This document shows, in pieces, positions 43,122-52,067 of a stretch of DNA of 64,000 nucleotides. Made by a program: the position numbers and the translations under genes. Origin of the DNA: an uncultured Dorea sp. (lineage in GTDB: Bacteria > Bacillota > Clostridia > Lachnospirales > Lachnospiraceae); assembly GCA_910578455.1 (NCBI GenBank), contig CAJTQA010000007.1, positions 1 through 64,000 of the forward strand, read 5' to 3'. A model generated the notes under the pieces. That model saw nothing but the letters and a program-made list of their open reading frames with translations, was not told the origin of the DNA and searched no databases. The number at the start of each line of letters is the position of its first letter. Position 1 is the first letter of the stretch.

Positions 43122-44489
43122 TTAAAAATGCTTTAATGCATCTACCAATTCCGGGAAGTCCATGCTGTGGGATGCTTTGACGAGTATATTGTCTCCGTCC
43201 TGAAGGACATCCTTCATGGAAGAAAGAAAGTCCGCCTTGGTTTCAAACCATAATGTTTCCGCGCCGCCCTCTTTGGCGCCTGAAACAATGTGCTTTGCCA
43301 GAGAGCCGACGCCGCAGACAAGGTCTATGTTCTTTTCAGCAGCATAGGCGCCGGTCTCGAAGTGCAGTTTTTCGGCATCGCCTCCGAGCTCTCCCATGTT
43401 TCCGAGAACGGCAACCTTGCGCCCGATTGCCATGGTAAGTACGTCAATAGAAGCCTTAGTGGATGTGGGATTTGAGTTATAACAGTCATCCAGGATGATA
43501 AGCTTTTCTGTAGGAATTATGTGGTTGCGGCCCGGCATAGAGGGAAGGTTTTCGATTCCGGCCTTAATCTGTTCAGGAGTAAGCCCTAACGTATATCCTG
43601 CCGCGGCTCCGGCGAGGGCGTTGGAAACCATGTGAAAGCCGGGAACCGGAACTGTGCATGTAAACTCATCTCCTGATGGAAGGTGGATGGTGCACTGTGT
43701 GCCCTTTAACCCTAAAGGCCGGGTATCGGAAACATAAAACTGGCAGTCTTCATAAGTTCCGAAAAAAAGAGGCTCAGAACCTTTTACAGCACCCATTCCG
43801 GACAAAAGGTCATCGTCGCCGTTTAATATGATGGTTCCCCCGTTTTTCATATCCTGGATCATCTGAGCCTTTTCCTGAAGGATTCCTTCCCTTGTCTTGA
43901 AAAATTCAAGGTGGGCGTCTCCGATATTAGTGATGACGCAGATATCCGGGCTTGCCACAGAAGAAAGCCGGCGCATCTCCCCAAAATGATTGACCCCCAT
44001 CTCTAAGATTGACACCTGATGGGTATCGTCCATCTCAAAGATTGTAATAGGAAGCCCCCACTCATTATTAAAGTTGCCCAGCGTCTTATGGACTTTGTAT
44101 TTCTGTGAGGCAACAGATGCAATCATTTCTTTGGTGCTTGTTTTTCCAACGCTGCCGGTAATTCCCACGACTTTCACGTCAAAGGAATCGCGGTAGAGCT
44201 TTGCTATATCGAGAAGAGCCTGCCCGGTGGACTCTACCAGAATATATGGAAAGTCTGTCTCGCCAAGGTCTTCATGGCTAACGACGCAGAGCGCGCCGTT
44301 TCTTATCGTGTCAGGAATAAACTTGTGGGCATTGACGCGCTCCCCGTCAATGGCAACAAAAAGGAAATCTTTTTCAACCTTCCGGCTGTCAATCACAACG
44401 CCGGCAACTTCTTTTGAAAATACAGACATGTCTCCATGATAAGTGCCGCCGCATACCTTTGTAATATTTTCCAGAGTAAGATTTTTCAT
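43122..44489 (-). CDS. murF: UDP-N-acetylmuramoyl-tripeptide-D-alanyl-D-alanine ligase
   Basis: About 455 residues: N-terminal UDP-binding domain (GVVIDSRKVEKDFLFVAIDG), the Mur ligase P-loop GITGSVGKTSTKE, central-domain EMGVNHFGEM and C-terminal DDCYNSNPTSTKASIDVL. It adds D-Ala-D-Ala to the UDP-MurNAc-tripeptide in the cytoplasm. I chose the ATG at 44489 with AAGGAG 6 bases upstream. The longer frame (44504) starts inside that ribosome site. It is the last gene of malQ-plsC-pncB-murF. Confidence 0.96.
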   Translation of the reverse strand: MKNLTLENITKVCGGTYHGDMSVFSKEVAGVVIDSRKVEKDFLFVAIDGERVNAHKFIPDTIRNGALCVVSHEDLGETDFPYILVESTGQALLDIAKLYRDSFDVKVVGITGSVGKTSTKEMIASVASQKYKVHKTLGNFNNEWGLPITIFEMDDTHQVSILEMGVNHFGEMRRLSSVASPDICVITNIGDAHLEFFKTREGILQEKAQMIQDMKNGGTIILNGDDDLLSGMGAVKGSEPLFFGTYEDCQFYVSDTRPLGLKGTQCTIHLPSGDEFTCTVPVPGFHMVSNALAGAAAGYTLGLTPEQIKAGIENLPSMPGRNHIIPTEKLIILDDCYNSNPTSTKASIDVLTMAIGRKVAVLGNMGELGGDAEKLHFETGAYAAEKNIDLVCGVGSLAKHIVSGAKEGGAETLWFETKADFLSSMKDVLQDGDNILVKASHSMDFPELVDALKHF

Positions 44490-44504
44490 GAATATCTCCT
44501 TCAT

Positions 44505-45959
44505 TTAGTCTGTTTTATTCATCTCGTCAAGCAGAGCCTGCTTTACATCGTAAAGCTTCTGGGACAGGTCTACATGTACCTTATGCGGATAGAAAAGACG
44601 CTTTGTCTCATCCCAGAGAGTATCCTTTTCCTGTCGGCAGTAACATGCAATCTCGGAAACGGAAGGCGACTGGTAGATACATTCCCCCTTGCGGAATACC
44701 GGAATCATAATCTCGCGCATCGTATAAGAGCCTCCCGCCAGTTTCGTCTTTTTCCAGGTGTCGATGGGGTCGAAGAGGAGGAGGTCTTCGGAAGTATCGT
44801 AGGATTCCCCGGTGAAACAGATTAAGTCGGCCTTCATCTTACCTGTTTCCTTGTCATAGATCCGGTAGATTGTCTTGTTTCCCGGATTCGTAATTTTCTC
44901 TGTGTTTTCGGAAATCTTGATTTTAGGAATGAAATTGCCGTCCTGATCCATAATTGCAGCCAGCTTATAAACACCGCCAAAGGATGGGCAGTCCTTAGAG
45001 GTGATGAGGTTGGTTCCTACGCCCCATGAATTGATTGCCGCGCCCTGTATCTTCAAATCGTGGAGAAGATATTCGTCCAGATCGTTTGAGGCGCAGATGG
45101 AGGCATCCGGGAAACCGGCGTCATCAAGCATCTTCCGTGCCTCTTTGGAAAGATATGCAAGGTCTCCGCTGTCAAGACGTATTCCGTATTTTTTCAGCGG
45201 TGCCCCGGCCTCTTTGAATTCCCGGAAGACACGGATGGCATTGGGAACACCGGATTTTAATGTGTCATAGGTGTCCACAAGTAAGGTGCAGTTTTCGGGA
45301 TACAGCTCGGCATAGGTTTTAAAGGCAGTATACTCGTCCTGGAAACTCATGATCCAGCTATGGGCATGGGTTCCCATGACCGGAACATCGAACATGCGCC
45401 CCGCGAGGACATTAGAAGTGCCTACGCACCCGCCGATCATGGCAGCTCTTGCACCGTAAAGCCCGGCATCCGGCCCCTGAGCGCGTCTTAACCCGAACTC
45501 CATAATGCCATCCCCGCTTGCCGCAAAAACGATGCGGGATGTCTTGGTGGCGATGAGCGACTGATGGTTGATGATGTTTAATATTGCCGTCTCTACCAGC
45601 TGTGCTTCCATGATAGGAGCCACAACCTTTAAGAGGGGCTCTTTTGGAAATACGACCGTGCCCTCCGGGATGGCATAGATATCCCCGCTGAAGTGGAATC
45701 CGCTCAGATACTGAAGGAAGTCCTCACTGAAGATTTTTAAGCTTCTCAGGTAATCAACGTCTTCATAAGTGAAATTCAAATTTTTAATGTAATCAATTAC
45801 CTGGGCAAGCCCTGCACATACGGAGTAGCCGTTATTGCACGGATTCTGCCGGAAAAAAACATCAAACACAACAGTTTCATTTTGTTCTTGTTCATAGTAA
45901 CCCTGCATCATGGTCAATTCATATAAATCCGTAAGCAAGGTTAAATCTTGTCGGTTCAT
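44505..45959 (-). CDS. pncB: Nicotinate phosphoribosyltransferase
   Basis: A 484-residue enzyme of the long Gram-positive NAPRTase type. It shows LTDLYELTMMQGYYE at the start, FGLRRAQGPDAGLYGARAA, the phosphorylatable-His region MGTHAHSWIM and the C-terminal LDSGDLAYLSKEARKMLDDAG (PRPP site). It makes nicotinate mononucleotide for NAD salvage. It starts 31 bases after plsC and its stop touches the murF leader. Confidence 0.95.
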   Translation of the reverse strand: MNRQDLTLLTDLYELTMMQGYYEQEQNETVVFDVFFRQNPCNNGYSVCAGLAQVIDYIKNLNFTYEDVDYLRSLKIFSEDFLQYLSGFHFSGDIYAIPEGTVVFPKEPLLKVVAPIMEAQLVETAILNIINHQSLIATKTSRIVFAASGDGIMEFGLRRAQGPDAGLYGARAAMIGGCVGTSNVLAGRMFDVPVMGTHAHSWIMSFQDEYTAFKTYAELYPENCTLLVDTYDTLKSGVPNAIRVFREFKEAGAPLKKYGIRLDSGDLAYLSKEARKMLDDAGFPDASICASNDLDEYLLHDLKIQGAAINSWGVGTNLITSKDCPSFGGVYKLAAIMDQDGNFIPKIKISENTEKITNPGNKTIYRIYDKETGKMKADLICFTGESYDTSEDLLLFDPIDTWKKTKLAGGSYTMREIMIPVFRKGECIYQSPSVSEIACYCRQEKDTLWDETKRLFYPHKVHVDLSQKLYDVKQALLDEMNKTD

Positions 45960-45990
45960 TACATTGTCTCCTTATTCTGGTTTCGTCTTG

Positions 45991-46725
45991 TTATACAAGA
46001 GATGAGTTTTTGTTAATAGTTTCCTGGATAATGCCCTGGAAGTATTCTGCCAGATGTTTTCTCGTATCTTTATCTAAATCCTTTGTGTAGACCGGTTTCC
46101 CGTATTCCAGGATAACATGTGCCCTCTTGATCCTGGGGAGCTGGTTTTCAAAGATGGCCGCCGTATTATTCAGGCTTATCGGAACAATCGCGCATCCGCT
46201 TTTTTCCGCAATCTTGAATGAGCCGGAATGAAAGGGAAGGAGGCTTAGCTCTTCGCCGTCATTTCGTGTGCCCTCAGGAAAAATGCAGATGGATATTCCG
46301 TTTTTGACATAGCTGATGGCCTGGAGGATAGTCTTTAATCCTTCCTTCATGTCGTTCCGGTTTAAGAACAGGCAGTAAAGACGTTTCATCCAGTTCCTCA
46401 GCAGCGGGTAACGCAGCATCTCCAGCTTTGCCACGTACCCGGTAAGCCTTTTGCAGCGGGAATAGGTGAGCAGGATGTCAAAGTAGCTCCGGTGGTTTGC
46501 GATGAAAAGGACCGGCTCGTCCGGGATATTTTCCTCGCCGATGACAGTGACATCAACACCTGTGATGGACAGAATATTCTTAAACGCCCATTGCACGATG
46601 CGAAGGCTCTGATAGTCGGCTTTTTCTTTGTTGATCCTGCCAATAAGCCATTCTGCCGCAAGAAGCGGGATGCCCAAAAGCAGGAACGAAAAAAGAAACA
46701 GCACAAGGCATATAAATCTTAACAT
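45991..46725 (-). CDS. plsC: 1-acyl-sn-glycerol-3-phosphate acyltransferase
   Basis: A 244-residue membrane-associated acyltransferase. It has an N-terminal hydrophobic segment (LRFICLVLFLFSFLLLGIPLL), the catalytic NHRSYFD (HX4D) motif, and the substrate motif FPEGTRND followed by PFHSGSFKIA and VPISL. It makes phosphatidic acid from lysophosphatidate. It lies 22 bases after malQ in the minus-strand operon. Confidence 0.93.
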   Translation of the reverse strand: MLRFICLVLFLFSFLLLGIPLLAAEWLIGRINKEKADYQSLRIVQWAFKNILSITGVDVTVIGEENIPDEPVLFIANHRSYFDILLTYSRCKRLTGYVAKLEMLRYPLLRNWMKRLYCLFLNRNDMKEGLKTILQAISYVKNGISICIFPEGTRNDGEELSLLPFHSGSFKIAEKSGCAIVPISLNNTAAIFENQLPRIKRAHVILEYGKPVYTKDLDKDTRKHLAEYFQGIIQETINKNSSLV

Positions 46726-46747
46726 TTGTAGTAACCTCTCAGTGAAA

Positions 46748-48256
46748 TTATTGTCGTCCGTACAGTACGGTAAGCTCCCGCAGCCTTTCTGCCAGCTCAG
46801 GGGTGAGGGAATCTTTCCTGTACCGCCAGTTCCAGTTGCCCGCTGCTACTCCCGGCGTGTTCATGCGCGCCTCGCTCCCGAGGGAAAGCACGTCCTGCAA
46901 AGGACATACTGAGTAAGCGGCAATGCTTCCGAGGCAGAGACGTATCAGCCCCCAGCCAATCTCGCTGTCATCCTTTATGCCGGCATAGAGCTGAGCCTTT
47001 TTCCGGTCGTCGGGGGCGAGAGTCTGAAACCAGCCGATGGTAGTGTCGTTGTCGTGCGTTCCGGTATAGCAGACGCAGCACGGCGAGGTGAATCCGTGGG
47101 GGAGATAATCATTTTCCTCGGCGGAGTCGAAGGCAAACTGGAGAATCTTCATGCCGGGGAAATGGAAACGCTCCCGCAGCGCGGTTACTTCGGCGGTAAT
47201 AATCCCCAAATCCTCAGCGATGATCGGAAGCCCCTTGCCGAGAGCCGATTCTATGGCAAGGAAGAGATCTTCGCCGGGAGCTTTCAGCCATTCTCCGCGG
47301 ATTGCCGTGTCCTCGCCGTAGGGTATCGACCAGTAAGCCTCAAAGCCGCGGAAGTGGTCGATTCTCAGGATGTCAAGGTTGATAAGCTGGCTTTTGATCC
47401 GCGCAATCCACCAGGAAAAGCCATCGTCCTTATGAGCCTGCCAGTTATACAGGGGGTTGCCCCAGAGCTGGCCTGTCTCAGAAAAATAATCCGGCGGAAC
47501 ACCTGCAACAGCAAGGGGGTAGCCTTTGGAATCCAGCTGGAAAAGATGCCGGTTAGCCCATACGTCGGCGCTGTCCATGGAAACGAAGATCGGGATGTCG
47601 CCGATAATCTTTACCCCATGTTCATTGGCATATTTCTTGAGGGAGCTCCATTCCGTAAAAAACAGAAACTGGAGGAACTTATAGTATCCGATGTTTTCAG
47701 ACATGGCATCTGTGAGTTCTGCCCTCAGCTCTTCTGAAAAGAGGCGGTACCTGTCCTCCCATTCCAGCCAGCTTTTTCCCGAATTGATATCCTTGCATGC
47801 CATGAAAAGCGCATAATCGTCAAGCCAGTAACTGTTCTGTGAGCAGAAATCGTCAAATCCGTCTCTTAAGCTGCCGGCAATGTCCTCTTTCATAAGAAAC
47901 CGGTCATATGCAAGCCGGAAGATTAATTGTTTCCAGGGGATGATGACCCCATAGTCAATGTGTTCCTCATCGCCGGCCGGGCAGTTCTGAACCTCAAATT
48001 CCTCCAAAAGGCCGAGCTTGATAAGATGTGCAGGACTGATCAGGAGAGGCTGTCCGGCGAAAGCCGAAAAGCTCTGATAAGGGGAATCCCCATATCCGGT
48101 GTGGGTCAGCGGCAGTATCTGCCAGAGGTGCTGTCCTGCGGATTCAAGAAAATCAATAAATTCATAGGCGCTTTCTCCAAGATCCCCAATGCCGTAAGGG
48201 GAAGGAAGGGAAGTCGGATGGAGAAGGATGCCCGACATCCGAGTTAAATCGTTCAT
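46748..48256 (-). CDS. malQ: 4-alpha-glucanotransferase (GH77, amylomaltase)
   Basis: About 502 residues. Diagnostic motifs are SGILLHPTSLPSPYGIGDLG, LPLTHTGYGDSPYQSFSAFAG, the nucleophile segment LRIDHFRGFEAYW, the acid/base segment PIIAEDLGII and CYTGTHDNDTT. It transfers maltosyl units in glycogen and maltodextrin metabolism. The ATG at 48256 (MNDLTRMSG) follows AAGGAG; the longer frame to 48304 would reach into the promoter. It is the first gene of the minus-strand operon. Confidence 0.95.
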   Translation of the reverse strand: MNDLTRMSGILLHPTSLPSPYGIGDLGESAYEFIDFLESAGQHLWQILPLTHTGYGDSPYQSFSAFAGQPLLISPAHLIKLGLLEEFEVQNCPAGDEEHIDYGVIIPWKQLIFRLAYDRFLMKEDIAGSLRDGFDDFCSQNSYWLDDYALFMACKDINSGKSWLEWEDRYRLFSEELRAELTDAMSENIGYYKFLQFLFFTEWSSLKKYANEHGVKIIGDIPIFVSMDSADVWANRHLFQLDSKGYPLAVAGVPPDYFSETGQLWGNPLYNWQAHKDDGFSWWIARIKSQLINLDILRIDHFRGFEAYWSIPYGEDTAIRGEWLKAPGEDLFLAIESALGKGLPIIAEDLGIITAEVTALRERFHFPGMKILQFAFDSAEENDYLPHGFTSPCCVCYTGTHDNDTTIGWFQTLAPDDRKKAQLYAGIKDDSEIGWGLIRLCLGSIAAYSVCPLQDVLSLGSEARMNTPGVAAGNWNWRYRKDSLTPELAERLRELTVLYGRQ

Positions 48257-48302
48257 AAAACTTTCGCTCCTTATTTGTCTTATAATGCATTCAATGTAAA
48301 AC

Positions 48303-48332
48303 ATTATACCATATTCAGAGGCGCTGCGTCCA
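48303..48332 (-). promoter_or_regulatory. Promoter of the malQ-plsC-pncB-murF operon
   Basis: On the minus strand, TGGACG (48332-48327), 18-bp spacer, TATAAT (48308-48303) preceded by an extended TGG. The predicted start is near 48296, about 40 bases before the malQ ATG. Confidence 0.75.
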
Positions 48333-48416
48333 GCATGCCGATATTAAAAAGAAAATGGAATTTTTGAGGAAGATTCTGTGTATGATAGAAATAAGAATAT
48401 ATCTGTGGAGTGTAAA

Positions 48417-48824
48417 TTGAAAAAGATTGGCTTGTACATTCTTTCGGCAGTGTGCGTTCTTCTCCTGTGCGCGTGTTCCGTGAGGAAAGAGGATGCAAAA
48501 AAACTTCGGGATATGGAATTTACAGTAGTTGACCCTCTGGAGATCCCGCGGGAGCTTCAGGAGGACATCGATGATAAAAAGGAAAATGTTTTCAAGATAA
48601 CTTATGCGGATGAAGGATACCTTTACATAGCGAGGGGGTACGGGAAACAGGATACGAGCGGGTACAGCGTCGAGGTGAAGTCCTGTTATGAATCGAAGGA
48701 TTCCATCTGCCTGAAGACGAATCTCCTGGGGCCGCCCCGGGGGGAAGAGGTAGTGGAGGGCAAGACGTACCCTTATGTGGTTATTAAGACAGAGTACAGG
48801 GATAAGGATGTAGCATTTAATTAA
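48417..48824 (+). CDS. PrcB-like lipoprotein
   Basis: About 135 residues: a lipoprotein signal (KKIGLYILSAVCVLLLCAC, lipobox LLCAC) and a C-terminal PrcB-type domain (GYLYIARGYGKQDTSGYSVEV, then LGPPRGEEVVEGKTYPYVVIK). I prefer the TTG at 48417, preceded by GTGGAG, since it puts a Lys pair right before the hydrophobic core. The ATG at 48378 has no ribosome site. It would be anchored on the outer face of the membrane. PrcB domains associate with serine protease complexes in spirochaetes, and the role here is unknown. It precedes the DUF3794 gene by 13 bases. Confidence 0.84.
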   Translation: MKKIGLYILSAVCVLLLCACSVRKEDAKKLRDMEFTVVDPLEIPRELQEDIDDKKENVFKITYADEGYLYIARGYGKQDTSGYSVEVKSCYESKDSICLKTNLLGPPRGEEVVEGKTYPYVVIKTEYRDKDVAFN

Positions 48825-48837
48825 AGGAGGACTGGAA

Positions 48838-50397
48838 ATGGAGTATGAGAAGAAAGAATTTACGGCCTACCGGCAGGGCAGGACAATCAGGGATCAGTTT
48901 TACATTGACGATGACTATAATGTGCCGGATGCCAGACATGACGTAAAACGGGTGATACTTGGCGACGGCGTTCTGCAGATTGAAGATATAAAGCGCGTGG
49001 AAAATTATGTGCGCGTGTCCGGAAAGATGAATTTCAAGGTGCTGTACGTCACAGATGAAGGGGAAATGCGTATGGCATTTTTGGAAGGGAACATACCGTT
49101 TGAGGAGATGGTCTATGTGGAGGAGGAGCCGGAGGAAAACCTCTTCATCAAAGCGATGGAATGTGATGTCAATGTGACCATGATAAATTCGAGGAAACTG
49201 AACATTAAGGCGCTGGCAGACATCGCGCTCTGCTCTGAGGGCAGGCAGGAAGAAAAACTTACAATGGATGTGGAAGGGGAAGGGGGGCTGTATAAGAAGT
49301 ACACCGATAAAGACATACTGAAACTGTTTACGGTTAAGAAAGATACATACCGCATCAAAGAAGAGATCACGCTGGGAGGAACAAAAGAAACTATCGGAAC
49401 GCTTCTGTGGACGGAAGTCTGCCCCAGGAAGCTTGACACGAAACTCTCCCAGGATCTTATGCTGATACAGGGAGAACTTCTCCTGTTCTGCTTTTACGAA
49501 TCCCTGGACGGCAAGACTGACTGGCTTGAGCAGTCGATACCGTATGAGGGAAGGATTGAGATTTCAGGGGCGCAGGAGGGGATGTTCCACCAGATCTACC
49601 CGACGGTGTCTGACGTGTCTATTGATGTCCGTATGGATGAGGACGGCGAGATGAGGCTATTAGGGGTGGAGGCGACCCTGGAGGCTCGGATTGTCGTATA
49701 TGAGGAAGAGAATATTAAGCTTTTGGAGGACGTATATTCCCTGGACAGAATTTGCAGGCCGAAGATTGAGGCGAGGCAGATGGAGCGGTCGCTGATGCAG
49801 AACCATTCAAAATGTAAGATTACAGAACGTCTGCTCCTCCCGGAAATAAAAGAAGATATCCTCCAGATCTGCCATAGCAATGCAAGGATTCAGCTGGAGC
49901 ATATGGAGACGGAGCAGGAGGGCATCAGGATAGAGGGAGTGCTTCACGTGTCTTTCCTCTATGTAAAGGCAGACGACAATATACCGTTTGACGTATGGCA
50001 GGGCATGGTGCCGTTTTCTTATCTGCTGGAGAGCAACGAGACAACCGGCAGCATGACATTCGACCTTGTCAGCGCGGTGGAGCAGCTAAGCATCGGTCTT
50101 TTAGGAAATGGGGAGATAGAAGTAAAGGCAGTCCTTGCATTCCAGTGCTTTGTAAAGGAGCCGGTTCTGGTATATGACATCGAGGAGATTGAGGAGATGC
50201 CGATTGACATGGAAGAACTGGAAAAACGTCCCGGGATCATCGGATATATCGTAAAGGACGGAGATGAACTGTGGAATCTTGCAAAACGGTACAGTACAAC
50301 GGAGGAAGGGATTATGGAAGTCAACGAAAAGACAAATACAGATATAAAGCCGGGAGAAAAGTTGTTGATTTTTAAAGAAAATATGAGTATACTATAA
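48838..50397 (+). CDS. DUF3794 (SPOCS) repeat protein with C-terminal LysM domain
   Basis: A 519-residue protein with several DUF3794-type beta modules (DVKRVILGDGVLQIEDIKRVENYVRV-like in residues about 30-60 and again in the second half, LLEDVYSLDRICRPKIEARQ) and a C-terminal LysM (GYIVKDGDELWNLAKRYSTT, then INEKTNTDIKPGEKLLI-like). No signal peptide. Related proteins (SafA/CotE-neighbour types and CsxA-like paralogues in clostridia) are associated with spore coat or exosporium, so a spore-surface role is inferred. The ATG follows AAAGGAGGACTGGAA. Confidence 0.85.
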   Translation: MEYEKKEFTAYRQGRTIRDQFYIDDDYNVPDARHDVKRVILGDGVLQIEDIKRVENYVRVSGKMNFKVLYVTDEGEMRMAFLEGNIPFEEMVYVEEEPEENLFIKAMECDVNVTMINSRKLNIKALADIALCSEGRQEEKLTMDVEGEGGLYKKYTDKDILKLFTVKKDTYRIKEEITLGGTKETIGTLLWTEVCPRKLDTKLSQDLMLIQGELLLFCFYESLDGKTDWLEQSIPYEGRIEISGAQEGMFHQIYPTVSDVSIDVRMDEDGEMRLLGVEATLEARIVVYEEENIKLLEDVYSLDRICRPKIEARQMERSLMQNHSKCKITERLLLPEIKEDILQICHSNARIQLEHMETEQEGIRIEGVLHVSFLYVKADDNIPFDVWQGMVPFSYLLESNETTGSMTFDLVSAVEQLSIGLLGNGEIEVKAVLAFQCFVKEPVLVYDIEEIEEMPIDMEELEKRPGIIGYIVKDGDELWNLAKRYSTTEEGIMEVNEKTNTDIKPGEKLLIFKENMSIL

Positions 50398-50449
50398 GAA
50401 TATTGTATACATGATACAGAGTGCAAAGCGCATTCACAGGAGAAATAAT

Positions 50450-51325
50450 ATGGATAAGATGAGATTGAAGGCACTTGGAAAGATAAACTTAGGGCTTGAT
50501 GTTCTTGGAAGACGTGAGAACGGATACCATGATGTGCGTATGGTGATGCAGACAGTGTATCTGTATGACCAGATCTGTATAGAGAAGATGAAAGAGCCTG
50601 GCATAGAGATTAAGACAAATCTTTACTATCTTCCGGTAAATGAAAACAACCTGGTCTATAAAGCCGCGAAACTACTGATGGAGGAGTTTGGGATAGAGGA
50701 GGGCGTTAAAATAGATCTTGAAAAGCATATTCCGGTAGCGGCAGGCATGGCAGGCGGAAGTTCTGATGCGGCGGCAGTGCTTTTCGGCGTAAACCGGATG
50801 TTTGATCTGGGACTCTCAAGGGAAGGGCTGATGGAAAGAGGCGTGGCCATCGGGGCTGACGTACCTTACTGCGTGATGCGGGGAACAGTGCTGGCGGAAG
50901 GCATCGGAGAGATGCTCACGCCCCTGCCCCCGATGCCAAGATGCGCCGTTCTATTGGCAAAGCCTCCTGTCGCTGTCTCTACAAAGCTTGTATATGAGAA
51001 ACTGGATTCCCGGGAGATCGTAATGCATCCGAATATTGACGGCATCATAGATGGGCTGAAAAACGGCAGCCTCAGCCAGGTTGCATCCCACATGGGGAAT
51101 GTGCTTGAGGATGTCACGGTCTCAGAGTACCCGGTGATCGAGAAGATAAAAAATGCGATGAAGGAAGAAGGGGCGATGAACGCCATGATGAGCGGAAGCG
51201 GCCCGACGGTCTTCGGACTTTTTGACGATAAGAGGAAAGCAAGAGTGGCAATGCAGAAGATAAAAAAGAAAGGATTAACAAGGCAGTTGTACGTAGTAAA
51301 CGTTCACAACGCAGGGAGGAAATAA
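50450..51325 (+). CDS. ispE: 4-diphosphocytidyl-2-C-methyl-D-erythritol kinase
   Basis: A 291-residue GHMP kinase with the N-terminal KINLGLDVLGRRENGYHDV, the ATP loop PVAAGMAGGSSDAAAVL and the C-terminal MMSGSGPTVFGLF. It phosphorylates CDP-methylerythritol in the MEP isoprenoid pathway. The ATG at 50450 follows AGGAG; the frame begins earlier (50411) without a site. It is followed two bases later by the GntR gene. Confidence 0.95.
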   Translation: MDKMRLKALGKINLGLDVLGRRENGYHDVRMVMQTVYLYDQICIEKMKEPGIEIKTNLYYLPVNENNLVYKAAKLLMEEFGIEEGVKIDLEKHIPVAAGMAGGSSDAAAVLFGVNRMFDLGLSREGLMERGVAIGADVPYCVMRGTVLAEGIGEMLTPLPPMPRCAVLLAKPPVAVSTKLVYEKLDSREIVMHPNIDGIIDGLKNGSLSQVASHMGNVLEDVTVSEYPVIEKIKNAMKEEGAMNAMMSGSGPTVFGLFDDKRKARVAMQKIKKKGLTRQLYVVNVHNAGRK

Positions 51326-51327
51326 CT

Positions 51328-52005
51328 GTGGAACCAAACTTTAATGTCACAATGAATGAATATCTGCCGCTGCGTGACGTCGTGTTCAATACACTGCGCC
51401 AGGCAATCTTGAGAGGAGAGCTTAAGCCTGGCGAGCGGCTAATGGAGATCCAGCTTGCCAATAAGCTGGGAGTCAGCCGTACCCCGATCCGCGAGGCGAT
51501 CCGGAAGCTTGAACTTGAGGGCCTGGTGCTCATGATTCCAAGAAAAGGAGCGGAAGTGGCGGATATTACGGAAAAAAGCCTTATGGATGTCCTTGAAGTG
51601 AGGAAAGCCCTGGAGGAATTGTCTGTCAGGCTTACCTGTGATCGGATTACAAAAGAAGAGATAGGGGAGCTCAAAGCGGCGGCAGAAAACTTTAAGGAAA
51701 CGCTTAACAGCACGGATATCACAGAGATTGCCGAGGCAGATGTCCGTTTTCATGACGTGATATATGCCGCCACAAAAAACCAGAAACTGATCCAGCTCCT
51801 CAATAACCTCCATGAGCAGATGTACCGGTACAGGATTGAATACTTGAAAAATGAAGAAGTCTATCCGAAACTCTTAAGCGAGCATGAAGAGATCATCAGC
51901 AGGATCAGCATGGGAAAGCAGGAGGAGGCAGTGAGGATCGTCTGCGAGCATATTGACAATCAGGTCAACGCAGTCATGGATATTATCCGCACAAAACAGA
52001 ATTAA
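51328..52005 (+). CDS. GntR-family regulator, FadR/FCD subgroup
   Basis: A 225-residue protein with a GntR winged helix (ILRGELKPGERLMEIQLANKLGVSRTPIREAIRKLELEGL) and an all-helical FCD domain with metal-ligand-like residues (ADVRFHDVI, LSEHEEII, CEHIDNQV). The start is GTG at 51328, GGGAGG being 8 bases upstream. FCD regulators bind small carboxylates. It sits directly after ispE, an arrangement common in Lachnospiraceae, without revealing the ligand. Confidence 0.93.
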   Translation: MEPNFNVTMNEYLPLRDVVFNTLRQAILRGELKPGERLMEIQLANKLGVSRTPIREAIRKLELEGLVLMIPRKGAEVADITEKSLMDVLEVRKALEELSVRLTCDRITKEEIGELKAAAENFKETLNSTDITEIAEADVRFHDVIYAATKNQKLIQLLNNLHEQMYRYRIEYLKNEEVYPKLLSEHEEIISRISMGKQEEAVRIVCEHIDNQVNAVMDIIRTKQN

Positions 52006-52008
52006 CCT

Positions 52009-52036
52009 GAATACGTTTCCAGAATATGGTAATACT
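52009..52036 (+). promoter_or_regulatory. Candidate forespore sigma-F promoter of spoIIR
   Basis: GGTAATACT at 52028-52036 fits the sigma-F -10 pattern GGNNANANT in every fixed base, and GAATA at 52009-52013 approximates the GYATA -35 with a 14-bp spacer (15 is usual). SpoIIR is sigma-F dependent in Bacillus. Confidence 0.5.
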
Positions 52037-52067
52037 CCTTATACGAACATAAGGAGGTACATACAGT

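Noticed and set aside
47054..47737. 227-residue plus-strand frame opposite malQ
   Set aside because: MalQ motifs on the minus strand are complete; the frame has no promoter or ribosome site.
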